A stretch of DNA of 64,000 bases from Limosilactobacillus vaginalis DSM 5837 = ATCC 49540 (GTDB lineage: Bacteria; Bacillota; Bacilli; Lactobacillales; Lactobacillaceae), in contig NZ_GG693412.1 of the NCBI RefSeq assembly GCF_000159435.1, positions 72,239-136,238 of the forward strand, in the 5' to 3' direction. Both the position numbers and the translations under genes were made by a program. Shown here one piece after another: positions 39,986-48,543 of the stretch. The notes below the pieces were generated by a model. The model was not told the DNA's origin. It ran no database searches and worked only from the letters and a program-made list of their open reading frames with translations. The number at the start of each line of letters is the position of its first letter. Positions within the stretch are counted from its first letter, which is position 1.

Positions 39986-40336
39986 TTACAAAGAAAGACT
40001 TACCCGCAGTCCCTGGTTAACCTTTTTCATTACCGAAGTATCAAGGTGATCAATCCGATCCATCAGTCGTTGCTTATCGATCGTCCGAACCTGTTCCAAT
40101 AAAACAACTGAATTTTTAGGAATTCCAGTTACTTTAGTTGTCAGCGGAACATGTGTCGGCATTGGTTTCTTCTGTGAGTGCGTAGTGATTGGGGCCACAA
40201 TAACAGTCGTGCTAAAGTGGTTACCGACATCATTCTGGATAATTAAAACCGGTCGTTGTCCCCCTTGTTCCGAACCCACTACTGGTGAAAGATCGGCATA
40301 AAAAATGTCCCCTCGTTTTACTTCTTTTGCCTTCAT
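39986..40336 (-). CDS. MazF/PemK-family endoribonuclease, no visible antitoxin
   Basis: A 116-residue MazF-fold protein. Markers: RGDIFYADLSPVVGSEQGGQRPVLIIQND (catalytic Arg region), VIVAPITTH, NSVVLLEQVRTIDKQRL. MazF cleaves mRNA at short sequences and is normally held by an antitoxin encoded just upstream. Only about 100 bases, occupied by the clpL terminator, lie upstream here, so there is no MazE-like ORF. Either the antitoxin is encoded elsewhere or the protein acts alone. Confidence 0.85.
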   Translation of the reverse strand: MKAKEVKRGDIFYADLSPVVGSEQGGQRPVLIIQNDVGNHFSTTVIVAPITTHSQKKPMPTHVPLTTKVTGIPKNSVVLLEQVRTIDKQRLMDRIDHLDTSVMKKVNQGLRVSLSL

Positions 40337-40373
40337 TCAATAAATTTCTCCTTAAGCTATCGTTATGATCTCA

Positions 40374-40420
40374 TTTTAAAAAGAAAGAAGACAGGAAACA
40401 AGTTTCCTGTCTTCTTTCTT
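40374..40420 (-). terminator. Intrinsic terminator of clpL
   Basis: AAGAAAGAAGACAGGAAA pairing with TTTCCTGTCTTCTTTCTT and a T-run on the minus strand. Confidence 0.9.
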
Positions 40421-40438
40421 CATTGAAAAGCTTACCGA

Positions 40439-42640
40439 TTACTTGTCGTCTTCAGCTTTTTTATCGTTGTCTTCGCCCTTGTCAGTCTTTTCTGACTTGT
40501 ATTGATCACTGTCATCTTCGGCAGCATCCTTAGCATCAACGATTACTAACTTACCATCCTTCATTTCAGCAACTAAGTGCTTTGCATCAAGGTGGTCAAG
40601 GTAGTAATCAGTTACCTTGTCACGAATTTCACGTTCGATAACCCGACGAAGCGGACGAGCACCCATTGCTTCATCGTAACCTTCATCAATAAGGTATTGC
40701 TTTGCAGTTGGGGTAACCTTAACATCCATTCCCTTCTTAGCCAAGGTCTTGTTAACGTCAGCTAACATCAAGTCAACAATCTTCTTCAAGTCTTCCTTAG
40801 TCAAACTGTGGAATTCAACAATTGCGTTGAACCGGTTCAAGAATTCTGGACGGAAGTAATTAGTTAACTTCTTAATCAAGTCTTCTTCATCGTTGTCGTT
40901 ACCTAACTTAACTGGAGCATCATTGGAGTATCCAGCGTTTGAGGTTGCGATAATTACCGTGTTCTTGAAGTCAATAGTGTTTCCTTGACCATCAGTTAAA
41001 CGACCGTCATCAAGGACTTGGAGCAAGAGGGTAATAACTTGTGGGTTAGCCTTTTCAATTTCATCTAACAAGATAATTGAGTAAGGGTGACGACGAACCT
41101 TTTCAGTTAAGGTATTGCCGTTGTCATCATAACCAACATAACCAGCAGTTGCACCGATTAACTTAGAAACGGCTGTCCGGTCTGAGTATTCTGACATATC
41201 CAAACGAATAATGTCATTCTTGCTACCAAACATGTCGAGAGCTAATTGCTTTGCAAGTTCAGTCTTACCAACACCAGTAGGACCAACGAAGAGGAAACTG
41301 CCAATTGGTGAGTCACCTTCATCAAATCCGGCACGGTTACGACGAATAGCTCTAGCTACAGCTTCAACAGCCTCATCTTGACCAATAACTTTGCCTTCTA
41401 GCCGCTTATCCATGTCCTTCAACCGTTCAACATCGCTAGCGCCAATCTTAGAAACTGGAATACCAGTCATTTGTTCTACAGCGTTAGCAACATCTTCAGG
41501 GGTTGCGGTAACCTTGTCATTTTCGGAGCCTTCCTTTAATTGCTTTTCAAGATCAGCAATCTTCTCCTTAGCGGCTTGAGCAGTCTTGTAGTCTTCCTTC
41601 TTGGCTGCTTCCTTTTGCTTCTTCTTTTCGTTTTCGATATCCTTTTCGATTTGCTTTGCATCGTGTGCTGGGTGCTTAGCAGCTAAGTGGGCAGCAGTCA
41701 TATCTACTAAATCAATTGCCTTGTCAGGTAATGACCGTTGTGGCATGTATTGAACTGAGTAGTCAACTGCAGCTTGAAGAACATCATCTGGTAACTTAAC
41801 GTTGTGGTGACGTTCGTACAAGTCACGAATTCCCTTTAGGATAGCGATTGTGTCAGCCTTGCTTGGTGCGTTAACTGTTACTGGGTTGAATCGCCGTGCC
41901 AAAGCTGCATCCTTCATAATCGTGTTCCGGTATTCATCTTGAGTAGTAGCACCAATAACGGTAATTTCTCCCCGTGATAGTGCAGGCTTCATGATGTCGG
42001 ACATTCCCTTGGAGCCGCCAGCATCACCAGCGGAACCAGCACCAATGATTTGGTGAATTTCATCGAAGAAGAGAATAATGTTTCCAGCCTTCTTGACTTC
42101 ATCAATCAACTTTTGCATGTTCTCTTCGAAACTACCACGGTATTGGGTACCAGCTTCAAGACTAGAAACATCAATACTGATAATTTCCTTGTCCTTAATT
42201 GCTGCTGGAACATCGCCAGAAACGATTGCTTGAGCAAGACCTTCTACAACAGCAGTCTTACCAACACCAGCATCACCAACTAATACTGGGTTATTCTTTG
42301 TCCGCCGACTTAAAATTTCAGCGGTTTCTTGAATTTCCTTGTTCCGACCGATAACTGGGTCAAGTTCGTGACGACGAGCTTCTTCAGTCAAGTTCCGGCC
42401 TAACTTGTATAAGATACTTTCCTTACCTTCATTAGGTTGTTGGCCTGGTTGTTGTTGTGGAGCAGCTCCACCAGGTAACTTTCCAGTTTGACGATATTGT
42501 GCAAATTCTTCAGGAGTGACTTCTCTACCGTTAATGAGGTAGCGGCGGTTATCAGAATTAAGACCGTTCATATCCCCCATTAATTGGTTAAAAATGTCAT
42601 TCATGTCTCCATCAAATGGGTTCATTGGGTTTTGTGCCAT
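40439..42640 (-). CDS. clpL: ClpL, Hsp100 ATPase/disaggregase
   Basis: A 733-residue two-AAA+ protein. The short N-terminus (MNDIFNQLM, then [20 protein letters not shown]) is the ClpL type, with no Clp-N repeats and no zinc finger as in ClpE. Walker A1 [10 protein letters not shown] is at about 121-130 and Walker A2 [10 protein letters not shown] in the second half, with a Lys/Glu-rich middle coiled coil between. The C-terminus is acidic. ClpL refolds or solubilises heat-damaged proteins and supports acid and heat tolerance. No CtsR or CIRCE element was seen upstream. The small HTH gene 56 bases upstream may share its transcript and control it. Confidence 0.92.
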   Translation of the reverse strand: MAQNPMNPFDGDMNDIFNQLMGDMNGLNSDNRRYLINGREVTPEEFAQYRQTGKLPGGAAPQQQPGQQPNEGKESILYKLGRNLTEEARRHELDPVIGRNKEIQETAEILSRRTKNNPVLVGDAGVGKTAVVEGLAQAIVSGDVPAAIKDKEIISIDVSSLEAGTQYRGSFEENMQKLIDEVKKAGNIILFFDEIHQIIGAGSAGDAGGSKGMSDIMKPALSRGEITVIGATTQDEYRNTIMKDAALARRFNPVTVNAPSKADTIAILKGIRDLYERHHNVKLPDDVLQAAVDYSVQYMPQRSLPDKAIDLVDMTAAHLAAKHPAHDAKQIEKDIENEKKKQKEAAKKEDYKTAQAAKEKIADLEKQLKEGSENDKVTATPEDVANAVEQMTGIPVSKIGASDVERLKDMDKRLEGKVIGQDEAVEAVARAIRRNRAGFDEGDSPIGSFLFVGPTGVGKTELAKQLALDMFGSKNDIIRLDMSEYSDRTAVSKLIGATAGYVGYDDNGNTLTEKVRRHPYSIILLDEIEKANPQVITLLLQVLDDGRLTDGQGNTIDFKNTVIIATSNAGYSNDAPVKLGNDNDEEDLIKKLTNYFRPEFLNRFNAIVEFHSLTKEDLKKIVDLMLADVNKTLAKKGMDVKVTPTAKQYLIDEGYDEAMGARPLRRVIEREIRDKVTDYYLDHLDAKHLVAEMKDGKLVIVDAKDAAEDDSDQYKSEKTDKGEDNDKKAEDDK

Positions 42641-42696
42641 AAGTACATTCCTCCCTTAATTTTCTTTAATTACTAAATTTATATATTTACAATGCT

Positions 42697-42918
42697 TTAT
42701 TCGAGATAATTTTCTTCCAATTCTTTCAGGACCTCCCACATTTTTTTGTGTTGCGCCTGAGCTAAAGCATCTAAGTCTCTCAAATTCAGTGGCGTAGCGC
42801 TCGACTGAGGTTTGCTAAAAGACTTATGTAAAGTGGTATAACCGTATCCGGAACGTTTCGACACCTGGTAGATCGTCAAGTTGTGAACCGCCAGATAGTG
42901 TTTAATATCAATCCGCAT
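42697..42918 (-). CDS. Small HTH protein upstream of clpL
   Basis: A 73-residue basic protein with an XRE/Cro-type helix-turn-helix (LTIYQVSKRSGYGYTTLHKSF, about residues 14-34) and a short helical tail. Not a recognised named family. ATG with GAAGTGAAG upstream. Its promoter carries two spaced palindromes, so autoregulation is likely, and clpL is the next gene in the same direction without a terminator between. Confidence 0.7.
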   Translation of the reverse strand: MRIDIKHYLAVHNLTIYQVSKRSGYGYTTLHKSFSKPQSSATPLNLRDLDALAQAQHKKMWEVLKELEENYLE

Positions 42919-42942
42919 ATCTTCACTTCCTTTACGATTAAT

Positions 42943-42977
42943 ATTATATCACATCTGTGAAATAACACAAGTGTGAA
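42943..42977 (-). promoter_or_regulatory. Promoter and twin operator of the HTH-clpL unit
   Basis: TATAAT (42948-42943), 16-base spacer, TTGTGT (42970-42965). Two palindromic sites, TCACATCTGTGA at 42949-42960 and ACACAAGTGTGA at 42965-42976, fill the spacer and cover the -35. The geometry is that of a repressor-controlled promoter. Confidence 0.7.
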
Positions 42978-43010
42978 GTATCAATTTTTTCAAAAAATCC
43001 AAAAAACTTA

Positions 43011-43038
43011 TTGACTTTGATTAAAAATGAATTAGAAT
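43011..43038 (+). promoter_or_regulatory. Promoter of the orphan RNA
   Basis: TTGACT (43011-43016), 16-base spacer, TAGAAT (43033-43038), followed by no ORF. Confidence 0.65.
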
Positions 43039-43044
43039 ATTAGT

Positions 43045-43216
43045 AATCTCTTAATCAATTGAGGAATGAATAATTTAGTATCCTTGTAATCCCTTTTCTT
43101 TTGTGTGCTAACATTCCATTCCCAGATGTTCCCCAAGCGTCTGGGAATTACTACTTTACTCATTCCAATTCGGTAAAAGGATCATGATTGTTTGTCATGA
43201 TCCTTTTATCTTTTTT
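43045..43216 (+). ncRNA. Candidate structured small RNA or long leader
   Basis: Transcribed from 43045 by a good promoter and ended by a strong terminator (43175-43216). Inside, GGAATGA (43064-43070) can pair with TCATTCC (43160-43166), and ATTCCCAGA/TCTGGGAAT form a hairpin at 43118-43148. GTAATCCC (about 43085-43092) can alternatively pair with GGGAATTAC, excluding the hairpin. No start codon with ribosome site. I could not match it to a known RNA class. Confidence 0.55.
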
Positions 43217-43263
43217 ATTAAAATTTACTAAGTAACAGCTATTAATTTAGCTAGGCATTTTTA

Positions 43264-43292
43264 TTGCTTCCCATTACCTATTCGGATATACT
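43264..43292 (+). promoter_or_regulatory. Possible osmC promoter
   Basis: TTGCTT (43264-43269), 17-base spacer, TATACT (43287-43292), downstream of the orphan-RNA terminator. Confidence 0.5.
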
Positions 43293-43351
43293 TAAAGCAG
43301 TTGGATAGAAGTATTAGTTCCATTGCTACCGATAAAAGGAGGATAAGCAAT

Positions 43352-43777
43352 ATGAGTACATTTAAAGTAAAAGCCACAAAAACCACTACTGGAATGCAAG
43401 TTTCTGCTGGAACACGAGGATTTGAAATTACCTTTGATGAGCCAAACAGTACTAACACGGGGATGAATCCTGTAGAAATTCTCTTAACTTCTTTTGGTGC
43501 TTGTACTGCAATTACAGCACAAGCCTTAGCAGACAAGCGAAATTTCGACTTACAAGCTTTTTGGATCGATATTGATGGCGATCTAGACCGCGAAGATGTC
43601 GCTGCCGGAGATAGTCGACGGAAATTTACTGAGATTCGCTTTACGCCTCACCTTCGTTCAGACGAATCTGATGAAGACATTAAGCAATTTCTTGCCGATG
43701 TCGAAAAGAAGTGTCCTGTAAGAAACACCCTTGAATTCGGGACAAAATTTGTTGCTAATAACTTTGTGCGGGAATAA
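43352..43777 (+). CDS. OsmC/Ohr-family peroxiredoxin-like protein
   Basis: A 141-residue OsmC-fold protein with the two redox cysteines expected, one in FGACTAITAQAL and one in KKCPVRNTLE, plus NPVEILLTSFGAC. The family reduces organic hydroperoxides at the dimer interface. The ATG at 43352 with AAAGGAGG is used; the frame runs further upstream but without a ribosome site. It lies 13 bases before a Nudix gene, so the two form an oxidative-damage operon. Confidence 0.88.
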   Translation: MSTFKVKATKTTTGMQVSAGTRGFEITFDEPNSTNTGMNPVEILLTSFGACTAITAQALADKRNFDLQAFWIDIDGDLDREDVAAGDSRRKFTEIRFTPHLRSDESDEDIKQFLADVEKKCPVRNTLEFGTKFVANNFVRE

Positions 43778-43789
43778 GGTGCTAAGATA

Positions 43790-44251
43790 ATGCCATACAT
43801 TAAAAGGATCCGTAGCATGGTTGGCCATGAGCCTTTAATCATGACTAGCGCTTCAGGAGCATTGCTTAACCAAGATCAGCAAGTTCTTCTTCAAGCACGC
43901 GCTGATACTGGCGATTGGGGATTCCCCGGTGGCTACATGGAATACGGTGAGTCATTTAGCGACACTGTAAAACGCGAATTTAAAGAAGATGCTGGTTTTG
44001 AAATTATCCCGGAAAAGTTGCTAAAACTTCAGGATCAGGATTTTTATACCTACCCAAACGGTGATCAGGTTCAACCAGTTAATGCCTTTTACCTCGTTAA
44101 ATTGGCTACTCAAAAGCACGTTAATACTAAGCCTGATGAAACCGTTAAAGTTCAATACTTTGATCTTGAAAAAGAGCCACCAAAGTTCTTCAATGACCAA
44201 CATGCTGAAATGTGGCAGCTCATTAAAAAATATGTCGAGCAAAACAGATAA
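43790..44251 (+). CDS. Nudix hydrolase
   Basis: A 153-residue MutT/Nudix-fold protein. The Nudix box is present from about residue 45 (GGYMEYGESFSDTV then REFKEDAGF); the REXXEE core reads REFKED, so one metal-binding Glu is replaced by Asp. The family cleaves nucleoside diphosphate-linked compounds; the substrate is unknown. ATG with AAGGTG. Follows osmC and ends before a terminator. Confidence 0.85.
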   Translation: MPYIKRIRSMVGHEPLIMTSASGALLNQDQQVLLQARADTGDWGFPGGYMEYGESFSDTVKREFKEDAGFEIIPEKLLKLQDQDFYTYPNGDQVQPVNAFYLVKLATQKHVNTKPDETVKVQYFDLEKEPPKFFNDQHAEMWQLIKKYVEQNR

Positions 44252-44266
44252 TTAAATTTAAGATAC

Positions 44267-44311
44267 CCGTCCTGGTGTTCTATTCCAAAAAGAACACTGG
44301 GGCGTTTTTTC
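44267..44311 (+). terminator. Intrinsic terminator of osmC-nudix
   Basis: CGTCCTGGTGTTCT pairing with AGAACACTGGGGCG, then TTTTTT. Confidence 0.85.
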
Positions 44312-44354
44312 TAGTCTTCTCCTTTTTCGCCTTGATTACCCTCATCATTAATTA

Positions 44355-44363
44355 TGCTAGAAT
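44355..44363 (+). promoter_or_regulatory. Extended -10 promoter of the second cls operon
   Basis: TGCTAGAAT (extended -10 TGn plus TAGAAT), 41 bases before the cls start codon. The -35 is poor. Confidence 0.45.
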
Positions 44364-44403
44364 AGTTTTATTACGTGTAATCAGAGAAATAAGGAGAAAA
44401 ATT

Positions 44404-45894
44404 ATGATTTGGACCTGGGATATTATCCGGCGCATCATTGAAGTACTATGGCTAATTAACATTGGTTTTGCTATTTGGACCGTTTTTCGGAGCAGGCGGG
44501 ATATTGCTGCTACTTGGGCATGGCTGCTTGTTTTATCAGTCTTTCCCGTTGCCGGATTTATCCTCTACATGTTCGTTGGTCGTCAGCTATCACATGATGA
44601 TATCTTCACAATTCAAGAAGAACAGGCCAAGTATCAAAATACTTTCCTTAAAAAGCAGCATCGGCTTTTAGAACAGCACGAACTATTGCCGCAAAGCAAT
44701 CAAAAGCCCCGAGCACGGATGCTTGTTAATTTAAACCTTAATAATGACGAAGCACTCTTAACCTTTGATAATCATGTCGAAGTCTTTACTGACGGTCATG
44801 CTAAATTTGAACAATTAATTGACGATATTAATCATGCTAAAAAAATCGTTGATGTCGAATACTACACCTTTTATGCTGATCATCTCGGTAAACGAATTCT
44901 TGATGCACTTGTCCATGCTGCCAAACGAGGCGTTAAAGTCAGGGTCCTCTATGATGCCAGCGGATCTCGCGGAACCAAGCCATCTTTTTTCGAACCACTG
45001 GAAAAACTCGGCGGTCAAGCTCAAGCATTTATTTCAAGCTCATCTAAGTGGTACACTTCACCACGACTTAACTACCACCTCCACCGAAAATTAGTGATTA
45101 TCGATCATCAGATTGGCTACATTGGTGGATTTAATATTGGTGATCAGTATCTCGGTGATAGTCCTAAGTTTGGTTACTGGCGCGATACGCACCTAAGAGT
45201 GGTTGGCCAAGCTTCAGTTATGATGGAAGTTCGGTTTGCGATGGATTGGAACACTACCTGCCGAAAGACTCGTAAGCCAAAGTTTTCCATTGATGATGAA
45301 TTAAAAGACTTCACTATCAAGCATCCCCAATCAACCAACCCGGATGAAGTCCCAATGCAAATCGTCTCCTCTGGTCCAGATAACCAAAATTACGCAATTC
45401 GGCGGGGGTATGAGGGAATCATTGCCACTGCACGGAAATATGTTTATATCCAATCCCCTTACTTAATTCCTGAGGATTCAATTCTTGAGGCATTAATCAT
45501 CGCTGCCAAAAGCGGTGTTGACGTTCGAATCATGGTCCCATGTATGCCCGACCATCCCTTTGTTTACCGGATGACCGAGTACTATGCTAAGTATCTCGTT
45601 CAAAACGGTGTTAAGGTTTACCGCTATGATAATGGCTTTATCCACGCTAAGACAATGGTCAGTGGTTCCAACATCGCATCTGTCGGCTCAGCTAACCAGG
45701 ACTACCGGAGCTACAAACTTAATTTTGAGGTAAATGCTTTTACCTATAATTCACAGCTCTCCAGTGAACTTAAAAAGATCTTTGAAGCCGACCTGCTTAA
45801 TTGCACACCGATGACGGAAGAGTACTTTGCAAAGCAATCACGGTGGCTGAAGTTCAAGCAACAGTTCTCCCACCTTCTAGCACCAATTTTCTAA
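44404..45894 (+). CDS. cls: Cardiolipin synthase (second paralogue), second HKD motif altered
   Basis: A 496-residue paralogue of the enzyme at 37399-38877 with the same two N-terminal helices. HKD 1 is intact (HRKLVIIDHQIGYIGGFN). HKD 2 reads HAKTMVSGSNIASVGSAN, so the motif Asp is Gly; the catalytic His and Lys remain. The frame is open from 44275, but the ATG at 44404 follows AAGGAG and gives the family N-terminus. It heads an operon with a membrane protein and a DUF4097 protein. Activity may be reduced or altered; untested. Confidence 0.9.
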   Translation: MIWTWDIIRRIIEVLWLINIGFAIWTVFRSRRDIAATWAWLLVLSVFPVAGFILYMFVGRQLSHDDIFTIQEEQAKYQNTFLKKQHRLLEQHELLPQSNQKPRARMLVNLNLNNDEALLTFDNHVEVFTDGHAKFEQLIDDINHAKKIVDVEYYTFYADHLGKRILDALVHAAKRGVKVRVLYDASGSRGTKPSFFEPLEKLGGQAQAFISSSSKWYTSPRLNYHLHRKLVIIDHQIGYIGGFNIGDQYLGDSPKFGYWRDTHLRVVGQASVMMEVRFAMDWNTTCRKTRKPKFSIDDELKDFTIKHPQSTNPDEVPMQIVSSGPDNQNYAIRRGYEGIIATARKYVYIQSPYLIPEDSILEALIIAAKSGVDVRIMVPCMPDHPFVYRMTEYYAKYLVQNGVKVYRYDNGFIHAKTMVSGSNIASVGSANQDYRSYKLNFEVNAFTYNSQLSSELKKIFEADLLNCTPMTEEYFAKQSRWLKFKQQFSHLLAPIF

Positions 45895-45912
45895 TTTACG
45901 GGAGGAATTAAA

Positions 45913-46257
45913 ATGAACACGGAAAATGCCAAGCGCATTAAAGATGTTCTGATTGCAATTCTAATAATCGTTGGTGTACTTGCTATCCTTCCAGCAATTT
46001 TCATTGCGATCGTAACCATCCTTTCTGCCCTTATTGCCGGTTTTTCATTTGCTAACATTGCACTCGTTGAAATGATGAGTTACTGGTCAATCAATGTCTG
46101 GACAAGTCTCTTTTATCTAGGATTATTAATTGCAGAAATTGGTCTCTTAATTATCATTGTTCCCCTCCTTGTCTGGGCCGCTAAATGGTTAATCAAAGCG
46201 GTAAAATGGGTGATCAATGCTATTAAAATGCGATTGGGAGGCAATGATAAACAATGA
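45913..46257 (+). CDS. Small membrane protein, cls operon
   Basis: A 114-residue protein, not assigned to a named family. Hydrophobic helices lie at about residues 12-40 and 60-85, with amphipathic basic C-terminus (WAAKWLIKAVKWVINAIKMRL). GGAGG precedes the ATG. Four-base overlap (ATGA) with the DUF4097 gene downstream indicates translational coupling and a shared function, probably in envelope stress. Confidence 0.65.
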   Translation: MNTENAKRIKDVLIAILIIVGVLAILPAIFIAIVTILSALIAGFSFANIALVEMMSYWSINVWTSLFYLGLLIAEIGLLIIIVPLLVWAAKWLIKAVKWVINAIKMRLGGNDKQ

Positions 46258-47120
46258 AACGAGCATTTAAGTGGGGAAGCATTATTATTGTTTGCGGATT
46301 AATCATTTCTGGAATCGCCTATTTGGGGCATAAACAACCATTTGATCCAATGTCCCCAATTGAAGAATCAACAGCTAATCGTGATGTTCTTACCCGAAAG
46401 TCATTTAATAAAATTAAGGTTACTGCTAGTTCAGCTGACGTAATTATTAAGCAAGGAAACCACTTTTCCGTTTCCTATTACGGAAATAAAAACCATGCAG
46501 TTCATGCTCAGGTTAAAGATGGTGTCCTAAAAATTACGCAGACACCCGTTACTCATTCAAAACTGGCTAAATTTCAGTTACTTAACAGTAGCGATGAAGA
46601 GCGTTGCATCGTTACTGTTCCCCAAAAGGCAAGTCTTACTAAAATAGAAGGTCACGTCAATAATGAACTTCTCCTTAATCGAATTCTTGCCAAAAAGATT
46701 AATTTAGAGAGTAATAATGGCGACATTAATGTCCTTAACAGCGAGTTTGATCAAGGAAAAATTATTACTACCAGCGGAGATATTACCATTCGTAACTCAT
46801 CCCTTATCCAGACAAAACTTGCTTCAACTAGTGGCGATATTAATTTAAATAAGGTTTCATTAACCAAGGGATGTTCTTTGTTAACATCTGGTGACTTTAA
46901 TGGTCAGCGATTAACTATTATCGGTCATTATTCAGTTACTAACCAAAGCGGGGATAATTCGATTACTAAATCGACCATTGACGGTGCTAAACTCACAACT
47001 AAGAGTGGTGACAACAACTTAAAGCGGAAACATCGTAGCGGTGGTTTGCTCGAACGAAATACCACTGAGCCAAACTTCATCTACCTCAAGAACGTTAGTG
47101 GCGATAATATTATTAAGTAA
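46254..47120 (+). CDS. DUF4097-family membrane-anchored beta-helix protein
   Basis: A 288-residue protein with a single N-terminal membrane helix (about 7-25) and an extracytoplasmic repeat domain. The repeated STSGDI/NQSGDN/KSGDN motifs, seven or so, are typical of the DUF4097 right-handed beta-helix (toastrack-like) fold found in LiaG/YvlB-type envelope-stress proteins. It is coupled by overlap to the small membrane protein upstream and shares a transcript with cls. Specific function unknown. Confidence 0.8.
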   Translation: MKRAFKWGSIIIVCGLIISGIAYLGHKQPFDPMSPIEESTANRDVLTRKSFNKIKVTASSADVIIKQGNHFSVSYYGNKNHAVHAQVKDGVLKITQTPVTHSKLAKFQLLNSSDEERCIVTVPQKASLTKIEGHVNNELLLNRILAKKINLESNNGDINVLNSEFDQGKIITTSGDITIRNSSLIQTKLASTSGDINLNKVSLTKGCSLLTSGDFNGQRLTIIGHYSVTNQSGDNSITKSTIDGAKLTTKSGDNNLKRKHRSGGLLERNTTEPNFIYLKNVSGDNIIK

Positions 47121-47136
47121 CGTTTCACATGAAACA
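47121..47136. other. parS-like palindrome
   Basis: CGTTTCACATGAAACA matches parS TGTTTCACGTGAAACA at 14 of 16 positions. It lies between a stop codon and a terminator. A second one is at 48683-48698. Confidence 0.35.
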
Positions 47137-47141
47137 GATAG

Positions 47142-47187
47142 TAAAAGAGCTTCAAAATTCGTTTTTTCGAACTTTGAAGCTCTTTTT
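47142..47187. terminator. Bidirectional intrinsic terminator
   Basis: AAAGAGCTTCAAA / TTTGAAGCTCTTT perfect stem with T-runs; it separates the cls operon from the convergent alcohol dehydrogenase pseudogene. Confidence 0.88.
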
Positions 47188-47229
47188 AGGAGTTATTTAA
47201 GTTTTTAGTTGTGTTATCTTACCTAATTA

Positions 47230-48403
47230 TTAGTAGATACCATCATAAGCCTTTTGGTAAAGGTCAATTATTTCTTGCTTAGTACCCTTCCGTGGGTTGG
47301 AGAATGCATTACCATCTTTCAATGCGTTTTCAGCCATCAATGGGAAGTCTTCTGGCTTTGCACCAATTTCCTTGATTGATGCTGGAATACCAACAGCCTT
47401 GCACATTTCTCTCATTCCGTCAATTGACTTTTGAGCAGCTTGCATGGTAGTTAAACCAGTAGTGTCGTAACCCATAATTTCAGCTAATTCTGCAAAGCGT
47501 TCTGGGCAAGCAATAATGTTGTACTCTTCAACGGGTAGTAAGCAATAATGCACAGCAAACACCGTGTGGAGCATCATATTGACCACCAAGTTGGTGAGCC
47601 ATTGCGTGAACATAACCTAAGTTAGCGTTGTTAAATGCCATTCCGGCAAGCATTTCTGCTTCAACCATCTTTGTCCGTGCTTCAATATTGTGACCATTAG
47701 CAACTGCTTCAGGCAATGCAGTTTGGATTAATTGAATAGCTTCCTTACATTGACTGTCAGTAATTGGGTTGTGGTCAACTGAAACGTATGGTTCAATTGC
47801 TTGAACAAAGGCATCACAACCAGTAGCAGCAGTAACTGATTGAGGAACATCTAACATCAGCATTGGATCGTTAAATGATACCAATGGAATGTTACGCCAT
47901 GAAACAACAACGAACTTCAAGTGATCCTTTTCGTTAGTAATAACTGCGTGACGGGTTAATTCTGAACCAGTTCCGGCAGTAGTGTTAACAGCCATCAGTG
48001 GTGGTAGTGGATTCTTCAAAGTTTCAATTCCGGCTAACTTAGTAATATCGTCACCGTTAGTCAAAATAATTCCGATTCCCTTACCACAGTCATGAGCTGA
48101 TCCACCACCAACAGTGATGATTGAGTCACAACCTTCATCTTCGTACATCTTCTTACCAGCCTTGATGTTCCGAATCTTTGGGTTAGGTTCAACACCAGTG
48201 AAGACAGCGTAGTCAACACCAGCCTTTTCCAATGATGCAAGAGTTTGCTTAACTGGTCCATTGTCGATAGCAGCCAAGTTATCTTGGGTAACAACCAGTA
48301 CCTTGTGCATTCCCAGCATCTTAGCACGATCACCAATCTTTTCAATTACACCTGGGCCAAAGAAATTAACACTAGGCATCAGAAAGTCAAATTGTCTATT
48401 CAT
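47230..48403 (-). pseudogene. Frameshifted iron-containing alcohol dehydrogenase (1,3-propanediol dehydrogenase type)
   Basis: Group III iron-dependent alcohol dehydrogenase, closest in recall to the L. reuteri 1,3-propanediol oxidoreductase. The first frame (to about 47535) has TVGGGSAHDCGKGIG, TAGTGSELTRHAV and the metal-site HQLGGQYDAPHG. The rest, beginning PVEEYNIIACPERFAEL, is in another frame; the first frame ends LLLTTR-stop near 47530. A net +1 shift (for example an extra C in ACCCG) explains it. Start ATG at 48403 has AAGGAGG and a good promoter. If real, the enzyme is truncated by about 100 residues, losing the C-terminal helical part; it could also be a sequence error. Confidence 0.85.
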
Positions 48404-48439
48404 TGCAATAGCCTCCTTAGATTGCTTGTATGCACTTAC

Positions 48440-48468
48440 ATTATGAAACATTGTGAAGAGCATTGCAA
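48440..48468 (-). promoter_or_regulatory. Promoter of the alcohol dehydrogenase gene
   Basis: TTGCAA (48468-48463), 17-base spacer, CATAAT (48445-48440). Confidence 0.65.
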
Positions 48469-48543
48469 ATTAGAATTGCCTAATAATAATGAGAATTTAG
48501 ACATATTACCTCATTTGTTTTATTACAAGAGTTTTCAGAATAT

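Noticed and set aside
43045..43216. Identification of the orphan RNA as 6S RNA or a known riboswitch
   Set aside because: The size fits 6S, but the central-bubble features could not be confirmed by eye, and no riboswitch core motif was found.
47525..47545. Programmed ribosomal frameshift in the alcohol dehydrogenase
   Set aside because: No slippery heptamer, internal Shine-Dalgarno or downstream hairpin; such genes are not known to need frameshifting.
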